Origin: an uncultured Flavihumibacter sp.
Lineage (GTDB): Bacteria; Bacteroidota; Bacteroidia; Chitinophagales; Chitinophagaceae
Length of the DNA: 64,000 bases
Assembly: GCA_902168105.1 (NCBI GenBank)
Contig: CABHOY010000065.1
Coordinates: forward strand, 118,685 to 182,684
Reading direction: 5' to 3'
Shown: one piece after another, positions 53,191-62,666 of the stretch
How positions within the stretch are numbered: the first letter of the stretch is position 1
How the letters are laid out: every line of letters begins with the position of its first letter
The notes under the pieces: model-generated
Seen by the model: the letters and a program-made list of their open reading frames with translations, nothing else
What the model was told of the DNA's origin: nothing
The model's database searches: none
Made by a program: the position numbers and the translations under genes

Positions 53191-53341
53191 ACTTAAAATA
53201 CAGATAATCTTTGTGAATTCCTAACTTGATAACAACAATTAAGGTTTCACAATCAATGCTGTTAGGTTAACGGGAAAACATACTGTATAAACACGCAGGA
53301 GGCGGCGAAACTTGTCGCAAAAACATCCTACGAAACAGAAA

Positions 53342-53386
53342 GGGATCAGGCACTAACGGATGTACTTTCCTTTAATACCTGATCCC
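53342..53386 (-). terminator. Terminator of the four-gene PKD/PorP/GlcD/barrel run
   Basis: GGGATCAGG pairs with CCTGATCCC across a 27-base loop that can pair partly; on the minus strand it is followed by a TTTCTGTTTC tract. Confidence 0.7.
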
Positions 53387-53408
53387 CTCATATATGTGTA
53401 ACTTCTTT

Positions 53409-53990
53409 CTAGAATCCCAGCGATGCGCCTACACGCAGTATCAGGCCATTCTGATAAGGAGATCTGCTATCCTGCAACACATCATATAAAGCCATTATAC
53501 TGAATGCCGCACGGCCGCCGATAGGCTGTGTATAACCGCCACCCATCAGTAAGCTGGATACACCATAGCTTTCTTTGACAATTGTTTTCGGATCAGTATC
53601 GTAGTAAGTGCTTTTCAGGCTAACATGGTTATACTCTGGCTGAACGTGTATAAACAGAAAATCCAGCGGATATACCCTGCCCCATACGCCGCCACCAAAT
53701 ATGCTGTACTGATTACGTTGACCGGTATTACCGTAATAGTCGCGGAAACGCTCGGAACCATATTGTGCGTTGATGGCCAGCCCCGCAGCAAACAGCTGCG
53801 AAATACGGTACCCTACCAGCGGGGATATGTTGATATTGGTATAATCTCCGAATGCCAGTCCCAGAGAGCCTCCTATAATAAGGCGGGACGCGTCAAATCC
53901 TTTCCTGCTGGTTGTATCTGTTTTGTAATACTGTGCATGTACAAGTTGTACAGCTGTCAGCAGTAAAAAACACAACAATAAACGTTTCAT
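53409..53990 (-). CDS. Small outer membrane beta-barrel protein
   Basis: A 193-residue protein with a signal peptide (MKRLLLCFLLLTAVQLVHAQ) and the alternating pattern of an eight-stranded OmpA/OmpW-like barrel: LIIGGSLGLAFGDYTNINI, GYRISQLFAAGLAINAQYG, QYSIFGGGVWGRVYP, and a final strand LILRVGASLGF ending in Phe. Function is unknown. It is the last gene of a probable minus-strand operon after a GlcD-like oxidase, 27 bases away. Confidence 0.85.
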   Translation of the reverse strand: MKRLLLCFLLLTAVQLVHAQYYKTDTTSRKGFDASRLIIGGSLGLAFGDYTNINISPLVGYRISQLFAAGLAINAQYGSERFRDYYGNTGQRNQYSIFGGGVWGRVYPLDFLFIHVQPEYNHVSLKSTYYDTDPKTIVKESYGVSSLLMGGGYTQPIGGRAAFSIMALYDVLQDSRSPYQNGLILRVGASLGF

Positions 53991-54017
53991 ATTACTGTCC
54001 TTTTAAGTGGTTTATCA

Positions 54018-55424
54018 TCAATCGAAAATCTTTCCCCTGTTCAATATATTGGATGGATCGAATACCTGTTTGATCTGCCGCATCAACTGCATGGAGGTAT
54101 TATCAAATATCACATCCATATAGCTTTTCTGTACCAGACCTATACCATGTTCTCCGCTGATAGTTCCTCCCAGCTGTTTTACCAGCAGGAAGATCTCGCG
54201 GATGCCTTCTTTCAGCGTACCGTTCCACTGTTCTTCTGTCAGTTCTCCCCGGATGATATTCACATGCAGGTTACCATCGCCGGCATGTCCGTAACACACA
54301 GAATGGAAACCATATTTATGTCCGATATCTTTTACTCCTTTCAATAACACCGGTAGTTCCGCACGTGGCACTACAGTATCTTCTTCCTTGTAAACAGAAT
54401 TGGCTTTTACTGCTTCTGCTACCCGGCGGCGTAATTTCCAGAGTTCTTCTTTCTGCTGATGATCTTCTGCGAAAAGGATCTCCCCACAGTCAAATTCAGT
54501 CACCACTCCTGCAATCCCTTCCATTTCCTGCATCAGCACTTCGGTATAATTCCCGTCTACTTCTATCAGCAGGTGAGCCTGTACATCGTCCTCTATTTTG
54601 ACTGTACTGCTATCCACGTACTTGCTCGCCCAATCCAGTGCGTCCCTTTCCATAAATTCCATGGCCGAGGGCGTAAATCCGGCACGGAAGATAGCGCTTA
54701 CTGCTGCACAGGCGTTTTCAGCGGACCTGAAAGGCACCAGCATTAAGAGATTGAACTTGGGCAATGGTATCAGGCGAAGCACGATCTTGGTCACTATGCC
54801 AAGCGTACCCTCGCTGCCCACTACGAGTTGCGTCAGGTTATAGCCGGTGGCATTTTTCAGTACGTTCGCCCCTGTCCAGATCACATCCCCGGAGGGAAGC
54901 ACCAATTCCAGGTTCAGTACATAATCCTTCACCACTCCATATTTAACAGCTTTAGGTCCTCCGGAGTTCTCTGCAATATTACCCCCGATAAAACAGGAAC
55001 CTCTGCTGCTGGGATCGGGGGGATAGAATAAGCCTTTTTCTTTTACGGCATCCTGCAACACTTCTGTGATCACACCGGGTTCTGTAGTCACCTGCAGGTT
55101 CCTTTCGTCCAAGTCCAGGATACGGTTGAACCGTTCCATGGATATCAGTACACCGCCCCACTGCGGTAATGCACCGCCACTCAGACCGGTACCGCCGCCA
55201 CGGGGAGTGACCGGCAGCCCTTCCTGCTGACACAAACGCATGATGCGGCTTAATTGTTCAGTAGTATCCGGTTTCAACACTACCTCGGGGAGGTAATGCA
55301 GATCTTCTGTTTCATCATGTGCATAGTTGTCCAGACTTTCTGTGTCCACTATGACGTATGTGGCCCCTACTATCTCACGAAAAGCTTCGAGATGGCGGGT
55401 ATTTACTTTCGCGAAATCGATCAT
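54018..55424 (-). CDS. FAD-linked oxidase, GlcD / D-lactate dehydrogenase type
   Basis: A 468-residue flavoprotein oxidising a 2-hydroxyacid, probably glycolate or D-lactate. The FAD-binding domain (about 35-215) has PVTPRGGGTGLSGGALP, GLFYPPDPSSRGSCFIGGNIAENSGGPKA (partly quoted) and GSEGTLGIVTK. The C-terminal substrate domain has CYGHAGDGNLHVNI and GGTISGEHGIGLVQK. There is no Fe-S subunit nearby. It lies 27 bases after the PorP/SprF gene, an unexpected position for a metabolic enzyme. Confidence 0.93.
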   Translation of the reverse strand: MIDFAKVNTRHLEAFREIVGATYVIVDTESLDNYAHDETEDLHYLPEVVLKPDTTEQLSRIMRLCQQEGLPVTPRGGGTGLSGGALPQWGGVLISMERFNRILDLDERNLQVTTEPGVITEVLQDAVKEKGLFYPPDPSSRGSCFIGGNIAENSGGPKAVKYGVVKDYVLNLELVLPSGDVIWTGANVLKNATGYNLTQLVVGSEGTLGIVTKIVLRLIPLPKFNLLMLVPFRSAENACAAVSAIFRAGFTPSAMEFMERDALDWASKYVDSSTVKIEDDVQAHLLIEVDGNYTEVLMQEMEGIAGVVTEFDCGEILFAEDHQQKEELWKLRRRVAEAVKANSVYKEEDTVVPRAELPVLLKGVKDIGHKYGFHSVCYGHAGDGNLHVNIIRGELTEEQWNGTLKEGIREIFLLVKQLGGTISGEHGIGLVQKSYMDVIFDNTSMQLMRQIKQVFDPSNILNRGKIFD

Positions 55425-55451
55425 GCAACAAAAATAGGAAAAAGCATCCTG

Positions 55452-56474
55452 TTAAAAAGAAGGACAAAATACGGACCTCTTGGCGCCTGAAAAGCTACGG
55501 TTAGGATACAGGCCGGTATAAACGATCCCGACCTCGTAAGCACCCCGGCGGTTATTGAACTGTGCCAGCGAGGAGGTCGTCACGTCATAGCTAAACATGA
55601 TCTTCACGGTTTTCAGCTGGTAACCTACCAGGAATACCGCCGCATCTTTCATGCGGTAGTAAGCGCCGCCGTACAACTGTGTTTCCCCGTCGCCGGAAAG
55701 ATTATAGGCGAGGTTGCCTCCGAATACTGTTTCTGTGGCATTAGCCTGCCTTGCGTAGTAGGCGGACGGGTTCAGTATCACTTTATCACTCACCTTCAGA
55801 CTGGCATTCAGGAAACCGATATACCGGCGGGCGATCTGGTTATCACCCTCATAAAACGTTTCCCTCGGCTGATTCACGTGTTGTGCCGAAAGCCCGGCAT
55901 TGATATAGAGATTATCAGTTGGAAAATAGGCGTAGTTCATTCCCACCTGCATGTCAAAGTAAGCGATCTTCGTCTGATTGAAAGGTTCTGCAGTAGGCAC
56001 CTGGGCATCAAAGAACTTTCCGTTCCACTGGTCTCCGAAGGTCAGTTTTGTTACATCCACCCTTTTACTGGCAGATCCTACGTTGAAGCCCAGTGACAAC
56101 AGGCTGCTCTGACCAAGCAACTGGTGGTAGGCAATGGACCCGTATACTTTGGTGGAGGTCAGATTGCCACTGCCTGCCACATCCCTTAATATCACACCTC
56201 CTACACCTAACCAGCCATATTCAAGTCTGTCGCGGAACAATTGGAAATCACCAAAGGCAGACATTGTTTTATAAGGTACCGGAATACTGGCCCACTGGTT
56301 ACGGTAGTTGATGCCGATACGGTAGTTACCATCCGGTATGAAGCCTGTGTTAGCAGGGTTTGTAGTAAGCGGAGAGTTAAAGTACTGCGAGAAATGCAGG
56401 TCCTGCGCATTCCCCTCCAATGCTGCGGTTAACAACATTATACAACCTACGATGTTTTTAAAAATCTGCTTCAT
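55452..56474 (-). CDS. PorP/SprF-family T9SS outer membrane protein
   Basis: A 340-residue barrel protein with a signal peptide (ending EGNAQ) and the family N-terminus LHFSQYFNSPLTTNPANTGF, followed by GNYRIGINYRNQWASIPVPYKT and a C-terminal strand YEVGIVYTGLYPNRS. It is a paralogue of the PorP/SprF protein at 40522-41580. It begins just four bases after the stop of the PKD/type B protein, so the two are coupled. It likely helps secrete or anchor that protein. Confidence 0.93.
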   Translation of the reverse strand: MKQIFKNIVGCIMLLTAALEGNAQDLHFSQYFNSPLTTNPANTGFIPDGNYRIGINYRNQWASIPVPYKTMSAFGDFQLFRDRLEYGWLGVGGVILRDVAGSGNLTSTKVYGSIAYHQLLGQSSLLSLGFNVGSASKRVDVTKLTFGDQWNGKFFDAQVPTAEPFNQTKIAYFDMQVGMNYAYFPTDNLYINAGLSAQHVNQPRETFYEGDNQIARRYIGFLNASLKVSDKVILNPSAYYARQANATETVFGGNLAYNLSGDGETQLYGGAYYRMKDAAVFLVGYQLKTVKIMFSYDVTTSSLAQFNNRRGAYEVGIVYTGLYPNRSFSGAKRSVFCPSF

Positions 56475-56478
56475 ATCA

Positions 56479-59400
56479 TCATCTTAACAAGGTTACGCTT
56501 CCATTCTTGGTAGCAGTGGTACCGTCACTAAACTCTACGTTGATCACAAATGCATAGGCATCCATAGGTTGCACGGCGCCTTTGAAACTACCGTCCCAAC
56601 CTAATAAAGGATCATTTGCTTCGAAAACCATCTGCCCCCAGCGATTATAGATCTTCATATTAAACTTTGCAATACCAAATCCTTTTACCAGGAATACATC
56701 ATTAACACCATCCCTGTTCGGTGAGAACGCGGATGGGATATCAAACAGCGGTATTACGATAGCACTCACCTGCTTGTGGGCCGTATCCGAACAACCCGCG
56801 CTGTTTGTGGATATAAGGTATACATCATATACACCGGTCTTGTTGTACTGATATACCGGGTTTGCTACTGTAGAACCCTCTCCGTCGCCAAATTCCCAAA
56901 GGAAGGTAACAGCGTCAGGGGAAGATTGGTTTGTGAACGTAACAGGCGTATTGTCTAACGGTTTAGTTGGTGAATAGCTAAAGTCGGCCGTTGGCGGCGG
57001 GAACACCCTGATCACCATCGATGTATCATCTGTTATGTTACAGGTACTGCTATCCACTGCATGTAATGATACAGTATAGGTACCCGCATTATTGTATGTA
57101 TGTATAGGACTTATTTCAACTGATGCAGGAGAACCATCGCCGAAGTCCCATGTAAATGTCTCACCACCACTAGTCGTATTCACAAATTCAATAGTGGCAG
57201 GTACACAGGTACTGTCCGGTGCTTCAAAACGTGCTCTCACGTTCTGCGCCACACGCAGCGTTACGGTATCGATATCCGGCGCATTACAGTAGTTCGTATC
57301 TACCAGCGTCAATGTTGCATTATAAACACCTTCTGACAGGTAACGATGTGTGTATGGGAAACTGCCGGGACCCACTTTAACAGGTGCAGAACCATCACCG
57401 AAGTTCAATGAAAACGAGGTATCAGTAAATGGTCGTGGCGGAGTTGGAGCTGTGAAGAGGAACTCGTAATTCAATTCTGCACATGGCGGAAGGCGGTCTG
57501 CAGTCATATTAAAGACAGCTCTGTCAGTACGGATGCGCATGTCCAGTACAGCGGTATCACAACCGTTACAGCTGGCGGGATCACATTTCACTAATGTTAC
57601 CCTGTAGTTGCCAGGATTATTGTAAGTATGCTGAATAGTATCATTCGTACCTACTACCGGCGCAGAGCCATCTCCAAAGTTCCATGTCCATGTTTGCGCA
57701 GGTGTACGTGTAGTATCAATGAAAGTGATGGTAGCTGGTACGCAGTAGTTAGTTCTTCTTTCCAGTGTTTTGATACCTGCCTTAACACCATCGAGGTTGA
57801 AGGCGATCTTCAAAGCTCCAAAGTTACAGTTAGGCGGTGCAGTCGTTGCATATGCACCCGGCGTAGTCGGATAACGCGGCCTGAAACCTGAACGGCTGTT
57901 AGGGCACCATGCACAGATACCCTGATAGATCACACCATTACGATCGAAGCGGCTGGTACCACCATCCACATGTTCGTATGTACCATTACCACCAAAGTAG
58001 CTGCCGAACAGGATATCCGTAGCATCGCGTTGTAACACGAAGAAGTAAAAATCCTGACTATCACTTCCTGGCTGTAAAGGATTTTTAAGCGGCAATCCGG
58101 ATGTATTGGAATTCGGATAATGCAGGTCGATATCGATACCACCACCCCATCCGGATACATACACATTTTCACAACGGTCAACCAGGAAGGCTACCGGTGA
58201 AATGCTTGGCGTAGAAGCACCCTTACCAAACGTTGTGGAGTATACGAACGCCGACAGATCGGGCTGTAGTTTTGAAATGAATTGTTTTGAGTTGTTGTTG
58301 TAGAAGCTACCTGTATTAGGCGCCTGCTGCGTTGGCCAGGTGCCTTCTGTTGTACCCATCACGTACACAAAGCCACGGGAATCCAGCTGAATACCATATA
58401 CCTGATCTGCCGCTACAGTATTAGCCCCCAGGTATGTGCTCTGTAATAAACTGGCGCCATCTGAACTGATATGCGCAATGAAACCATCACATATACCACC
58501 TCTGTAAGTCCCATATAGCGGATTACCTCTGATAGGGAAGTTATTACTCGCGGTACCACCGGCTACGTATAATGTACCACCGTTCAGTGCAAGCACATAA
58601 GCTGCATCTTCCTTGCTGCCGCCAATAAAACTGGCCCAGAGCAGCGTATTACAATCCTGATTTATCTTCATCAATACGCCATCCTGCGCACCTCCGAAAC
58701 TACCCTGGAATACACCAGGGGTTACGGGAAACCTGTCAGAACGGGTACAGCTGGCCACATAAATAGCCCCTGTATTATCTATTACCACTTCGCTACGGGC
58801 ATCATCACCGTAGTTACGCAGCAATGTAGAAGCCCCAATAGTTCTGTCTTCACGGATATTCACACCATCATCGCCGGGACTGGCCACAATAATAGAACCG
58901 ATGATAGCAGAACCTGTAGCATTGAGTTTGGTCACTGCGATATCCCATCCTCCACGGTTACCAACTACTGTTGGCTGACCGCCATTAGGACCAGGAAAGT
59001 TTCCGGAAGTAGTCCTTCCGGAGATCACCAGGTTACCGGCACCATCTACAAAGAGGCTATGCGGTTGTTCTTTACCGCCGCCACCCAGGTAGGTGGCATA
59101 GACCAGATTACGGCCATTCGGAGAGAACTTACTGATACCGATATCAAAACCGCCTTCAGCATAAGTATTCTGTACGACGCCGGGAGTAACCGGATATCCT
59201 ACGTTGAACACAATGCCGCCACCATAAAAGGCGCCTGCGTCATCATAGGTTGCAGTAAAACCCCAGTTATCAGCTTGTGAGCCGGATACAGTAGAAAAGA
59301 TATAAGAAGGATCGATGATCAGTGGATAATTACTATCGTACTTGCCTGATACTTTGAACCGCAGTTTCAGTCCGCTCAGCACATAGGATACTTTTACGGA

Positions 59401-60171
59401 TACACGCTGGTTATCAATGTACTGGTAAGCGAAAGGCATTTGTTCTGTTACTGTACCCACCGATGTTGTGATGATCAACTGTTCCTTTTTGATCTCCAGT
59501 TTATCCACACCGGTATATTGCAGCTGGATCTGGGAAGGATCAGCACCGGGTTGCACGATGAGGTCATACTTCAGGACACCCGCATCTGAATATACCTGCA
59601 TATCAATGCCCTGGTATAATGCCTTATAGTTAACGAGTTGATAAGATCTTACGTTTGATTTCCATTTAGACGGGTCAGTGCCGATGAAGTAATTTGAATA
59701 ACTCTCATCAGCCTTTTCTGCAGAAATTTCGGGCGTTCCGGCATTCAGGAAGGTCACGTCATATGCATGTCCTTTCACAACGGGAACCGGCATGGGAGAC
59801 GAGCCATTATCGCCATCACTACCTGTACGTGCATTTGCAGCGCCAGGCGCTGTAGGGCCGGGATAGCCGGGATGAGGCACGTAGACGGTATCGGTACCGC
59901 CATGTGAATGACCGTGCATCTTTTCAGCCAGTTCGTATCGTTGTTGTTTATCCTGCAGCAGGAAAGTAAAACCTGTGCGTTTCAGGAAAGCGGCGCCGCC
60001 ACCCATATCGGTTTTGTAGAGGAAATCACCGTTCCACTGTCCTTTATTCTCGGTAAACTGCAGGGGTTTGTTATCATAGATTTCCTGTACCTGCACCTGT
60101 GCACTGGCCTGAACGCCTGCAAAAAGCGAAAAAAGGAAAGCCAAGCAGCTTATAGGGAAAGTAAAATTCAA
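56479..60171 (-). CDS. Large surface protein with beta-propeller region, PKD repeats and T9SS type B domain
   Basis: A 1230-residue exported protein (signal peptide 1-24, ending ASAQ). Residues 35-290 form a DUF7948-like part (FTENKGQWNGDFLYKTDMGG) with a His/Gly/Pro-rich insertion. Residues 290-800 carry SBBP-type propeller repeats (YVASCTRSDRFPVTPGVFQ, VLALNGGTLYVAGGTASNNF). Four PKD motifs follow (TWNFGDGSAPVV, SLNFGDGSAPVK, TWDFGDGSPASV, LWEFGDGEGSTV). The C-terminal 90 residues (FDIPSAFSPNRDGVNDVFLVKG to the end) are a gliding-motility-type type B sorting domain. It is co-transcribed with its PorP/SprF partner. Confidence 0.92.
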   Translation of the reverse strand: MNFTFPISCLAFLFSLFAGVQASAQVQVQEIYDNKPLQFTENKGQWNGDFLYKTDMGGGAAFLKRTGFTFLLQDKQQRYELAEKMHGHSHGGTDTVYVPHPGYPGPTAPGAANARTGSDGDNGSSPMPVPVVKGHAYDVTFLNAGTPEISAEKADESYSNYFIGTDPSKWKSNVRSYQLVNYKALYQGIDMQVYSDAGVLKYDLIVQPGADPSQIQLQYTGVDKLEIKKEQLIITTSVGTVTEQMPFAYQYIDNQRVSVKVSYVLSGLKLRFKVSGKYDSNYPLIIDPSYIFSTVSGSQADNWGFTATYDDAGAFYGGGIVFNVGYPVTPGVVQNTYAEGGFDIGISKFSPNGRNLVYATYLGGGGKEQPHSLFVDGAGNLVISGRTTSGNFPGPNGGQPTVVGNRGGWDIAVTKLNATGSAIIGSIIVASPGDDGVNIREDRTIGASTLLRNYGDDARSEVVIDNTGAIYVASCTRSDRFPVTPGVFQGSFGGAQDGVLMKINQDCNTLLWASFIGGSKEDAAYVLALNGGTLYVAGGTASNNFPIRGNPLYGTYRGGICDGFIAHISSDGASLLQSTYLGANTVAADQVYGIQLDSRGFVYVMGTTEGTWPTQQAPNTGSFYNNNSKQFISKLQPDLSAFVYSTTFGKGASTPSISPVAFLVDRCENVYVSGWGGGIDIDLHYPNSNTSGLPLKNPLQPGSDSQDFYFFVLQRDATDILFGSYFGGNGTYEHVDGGTSRFDRNGVIYQGICAWCPNSRSGFRPRYPTTPGAYATTAPPNCNFGALKIAFNLDGVKAGIKTLERRTNYCVPATITFIDTTRTPAQTWTWNFGDGSAPVVGTNDTIQHTYNNPGNYRVTLVKCDPASCNGCDTAVLDMRIRTDRAVFNMTADRLPPCAELNYEFLFTAPTPPRPFTDTSFSLNFGDGSAPVKVGPGSFPYTHRYLSEGVYNATLTLVDTNYCNAPDIDTVTLRVAQNVRARFEAPDSTCVPATIEFVNTTSGGETFTWDFGDGSPASVEISPIHTYNNAGTYTVSLHAVDSSTCNITDDTSMVIRVFPPPTADFSYSPTKPLDNTPVTFTNQSSPDAVTFLWEFGDGEGSTVANPVYQYNKTGVYDVYLISTNSAGCSDTAHKQVSAIVIPLFDIPSAFSPNRDGVNDVFLVKGFGIAKFNMKIYNRWGQMVFEANDPLLGWDGSFKGAVQPMDAYAFVINVEFSDGTTATKNGSVTLLR

Positions 60172-60399
60172 CGGAGTAGATTTAAATTGTTTATTCCTAG
60201 TTCTTTATCACTATTATAATACGTAATAACGCAGACGACGGTACATTTGTTACCGCAATAACAGCGCCAATTCAATAAAGTAGCATCATCCCCAAAACAC
60301 CGGCTTTATAATAAGATGGCGGAAACGGGCCGGAGTTTAAAATAAGTCAATATATACCTGCTTGCCGGGGTGCATTTAAATAATAAACGTAAAAGTGGC

Positions 60400-62511
60400 T
60401 CAGGAAATTTTACTCCACTGAGATTTTCCTTGCTGTGCAGCCAGAAACTGTTGTAAGGATTGATTCTCAGGCGTTGACAAGTCAGGGTCTTCCTGTAGTA
60501 TCTTTTCCGCACTGGCGCGTGCAGCTTCCAGTATCGGCCTGTCCTCAACAATATCAGCCAGTTTCAGGTCCAGTAGTCCACTCTGGCGGGTACCTTCAAT
60601 ATCGCCGGGCCCCCGCAGTTCCATATCTTTTTCTGATATCACGAAACCGTCATTTGTTTGCACCATTACCTGTATGCGTTCTTTGGAGTCAGCTCCTACC
60701 TTGTTACCTGTCATGAGGATACAGAAAGACTGCTCCGCTCCCCTGCCTACACGGCCGCGTAGCTGGTGCAGCTGGGAGAGGCCAAACCTTTCCGTGCTTT
60801 CAATGACCATCACGGAAGCATTAGGTACGTTCACTCCTACCTCTATTACGGTGGTTGCGACCATGATCTGCGTATCGCCTTTTACAAAACGCTGCATATT
60901 GGTTTCCTTCATGTCCACGGGCTGGCGACCGTGTACCATACTGATATAGTATTGGGGTTCGGGGAAGAAGGCTTTCACTTCCTCATATCCCTTCATCAGG
61001 TTTTCGTAATCAAGTGTTTCCGAATCTTCGATCAACGGATACACGATATATGCCTGCCGGCCTTTACGGACCTCGTCTTTGATAAAGTCCATAACCTGCG
61101 GCCGCTGGAATTCTGTACGATGTACCGTTGTGATGGGCTTACGGCCGGGAGGAAGTTCGTCTATCACAGATACGTCCAGGTCTCCGTACACGGTCATAGC
61201 CAGGGTACGGGGGATCGGGGTGGCCGTCATGACAAGTATATGCGGCGGCATCGTATTCTTTTCCCAAAGGCGGGCGCGCTGTGCCACGCCAAAGCGATGC
61301 TGTTCATCCACAATGGCCATACCCAGGTTCTTAAACACAACCTGGTTTTCCAGGAGAGCATGGGTACCGATCAGCAGATGGATCTCTCCATCGGCCACCT
61401 CTTTCAGGATCTGTTTACGGGCTTTCCCTTTCACATTCCCGGTAAGCAGGGCCACCTTCACCGGCATATTTTCCAGCAGTTCTGAGATGCTTTTGTAGTG
61501 CTGTTGTGACAGGATCTCGGTGGGCGCCATCAAACAGGCCTGGAAACCGTTGTCAACTGCCAGCAGCATGGTGAGCAGGGCTACCATCGTTTTGCCGCTA
61601 CCCACATCCCCCTGTATAAGACGGTTCATTTGCCGGCCGGTGGTCGTATCCTGGCGGATCTCTTTCAGTACGCGCTTCTGCGCTCCTGTCAGAGAGAAGG
61701 GCAGATGATGATTGTAAAATGTATTAAACGCCTCTCCTACTGTATTGAAGATAAAACCATGCGACAACTGTTGCCGTCTGATCTTCAACCGGCAGATCCT
61801 GATCTGGGCCAGGAACAGCTCTTCAAACTTTAACCGGCGACGGGCCTGATTGGCGTCATCTTCTCCGGCTGGCAGGTGAATCTTGAAGTAAGCTTTTGCC
61901 CTGTCCATCAGCCGGTATTGCTGCAATACAGGGACCGGGATATTTTCTGGTATTTCGCCAGGGGATAATTGCTCCAGCAGCCCTTTTGTTAGCTTACCGA
62001 TAGCTTTTGCAGTCAGCCCCCTTGCTTTCAATTTTTCGGTCGTATAATATACAGGCTCGAGGAAAGGTTTCCCGGTAGCTATTTCTTCTGTGACCAGGTC
62101 CATTTCAGGATGGGACATCTGCAGGTAACCATTGAATACGGAGATCTTTCCGAACACCAGGTACGATACATTCTGCTGCAATGTTTTTTCCATCCACTGC
62201 CAGCCCTGGAACCATACCAGGGAGATCTCTCCGGTCTCATCCCGCAGGTTAGCCACCAGCCTTTTAGCACGCTTATCCCCTATCACTTCAAGCCGGGTGA
62301 TCTTTCCGCGGATCTGCACATAATCCATCTGCATATGCAGACTGATGACCTTTTCCACTTTTGTACGGTCTACATAGCGGAAAGGAAAATAGTACAGCAG
62401 GTCCCTGAAAGTATGCACGCCTATTTCTTTACGCAGCAGTTCTCCCCGCTGCGGGCCTACCCCCTTCAGGTATTCTATCGGATTGGATAATATGGCGTTC
62501 TTGAAATCCAT
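60400..62511 (-). CDS. recG: ATP-dependent DNA helicase RecG
   Basis: Branch-migrating helicase that processes stalled forks and recombination intermediates. The 703-residue protein has an N-terminal wedge/OB region (about 1-200), Walker A QGDVGSGKTMVA (near residue 300), a DEQH motif in AIVDEQHRFGV, VMTATPIPRTLAMT, and the C-terminal VATTVIEVGVNVPNASVM and QLHQLRGRVGRG helicase motifs. All RecG motifs are intact. It stands alone between the PKD gene and citrate synthase. Confidence 0.97.
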   Translation of the reverse strand: MDFKNAILSNPIEYLKGVGPQRGELLRKEIGVHTFRDLLYYFPFRYVDRTKVEKVISLHMQMDYVQIRGKITRLEVIGDKRAKRLVANLRDETGEISLVWFQGWQWMEKTLQQNVSYLVFGKISVFNGYLQMSHPEMDLVTEEIATGKPFLEPVYYTTEKLKARGLTAKAIGKLTKGLLEQLSPGEIPENIPVPVLQQYRLMDRAKAYFKIHLPAGEDDANQARRRLKFEELFLAQIRICRLKIRRQQLSHGFIFNTVGEAFNTFYNHHLPFSLTGAQKRVLKEIRQDTTTGRQMNRLIQGDVGSGKTMVALLTMLLAVDNGFQACLMAPTEILSQQHYKSISELLENMPVKVALLTGNVKGKARKQILKEVADGEIHLLIGTHALLENQVVFKNLGMAIVDEQHRFGVAQRARLWEKNTMPPHILVMTATPIPRTLAMTVYGDLDVSVIDELPPGRKPITTVHRTEFQRPQVMDFIKDEVRKGRQAYIVYPLIEDSETLDYENLMKGYEEVKAFFPEPQYYISMVHGRQPVDMKETNMQRFVKGDTQIMVATTVIEVGVNVPNASVMVIESTERFGLSQLHQLRGRVGRGAEQSFCILMTGNKVGADSKERIQVMVQTNDGFVISEKDMELRGPGDIEGTRQSGLLDLKLADIVEDRPILEAARASAEKILQEDPDLSTPENQSLQQFLAAQQGKSQWSKIS

Positions 62512-62610
62512 GGACTACATTCCTCAGGCAGTGAATTAATTCCCGGCCTGCGAACATGCAATTTTACGTTTAAAGGTCTGGCTTTTTTTCTCTTAAGCAG
62601 GTACAAAAAT

Positions 62611-62642
62611 AAAAGGTAAACAGCATACACTGTTTACCTTTT
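62611..62642 (-). terminator. Terminator of the citrate synthase gene
   Basis: AAAAGGTAAACAG (62611-62623) pairs perfectly with CTGTTTACCTTTT (62630-62642), flanked by A and T runs. Confidence 0.9.
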
Positions 62643-62666
62643 AAAATATTATTAGCACGTGGCGTT

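Larger units (their letters stand above)
52754..53408. other. 655-base intergenic region, possible small RNA locus
   Basis: Both neighbours are on the minus strand, and the region should hold the promoter of the LOG gene. It holds a plus-strand terminator-like hairpin (53160-53190) with no plus-strand gene in front of it, a palindrome AACGT-ATA-ACGTT near 53040, and the terminator of the upstream barrel gene (53342-53386). No protein-coding frame of note was seen. Confidence 0.55.

Noticed and set aside
60766..61485. Long plus-strand frame (239 codons) opposite recG
   Set aside because: It lies wholly antisense to a well-conserved helicase and has no domain pattern; it is a composition artefact.
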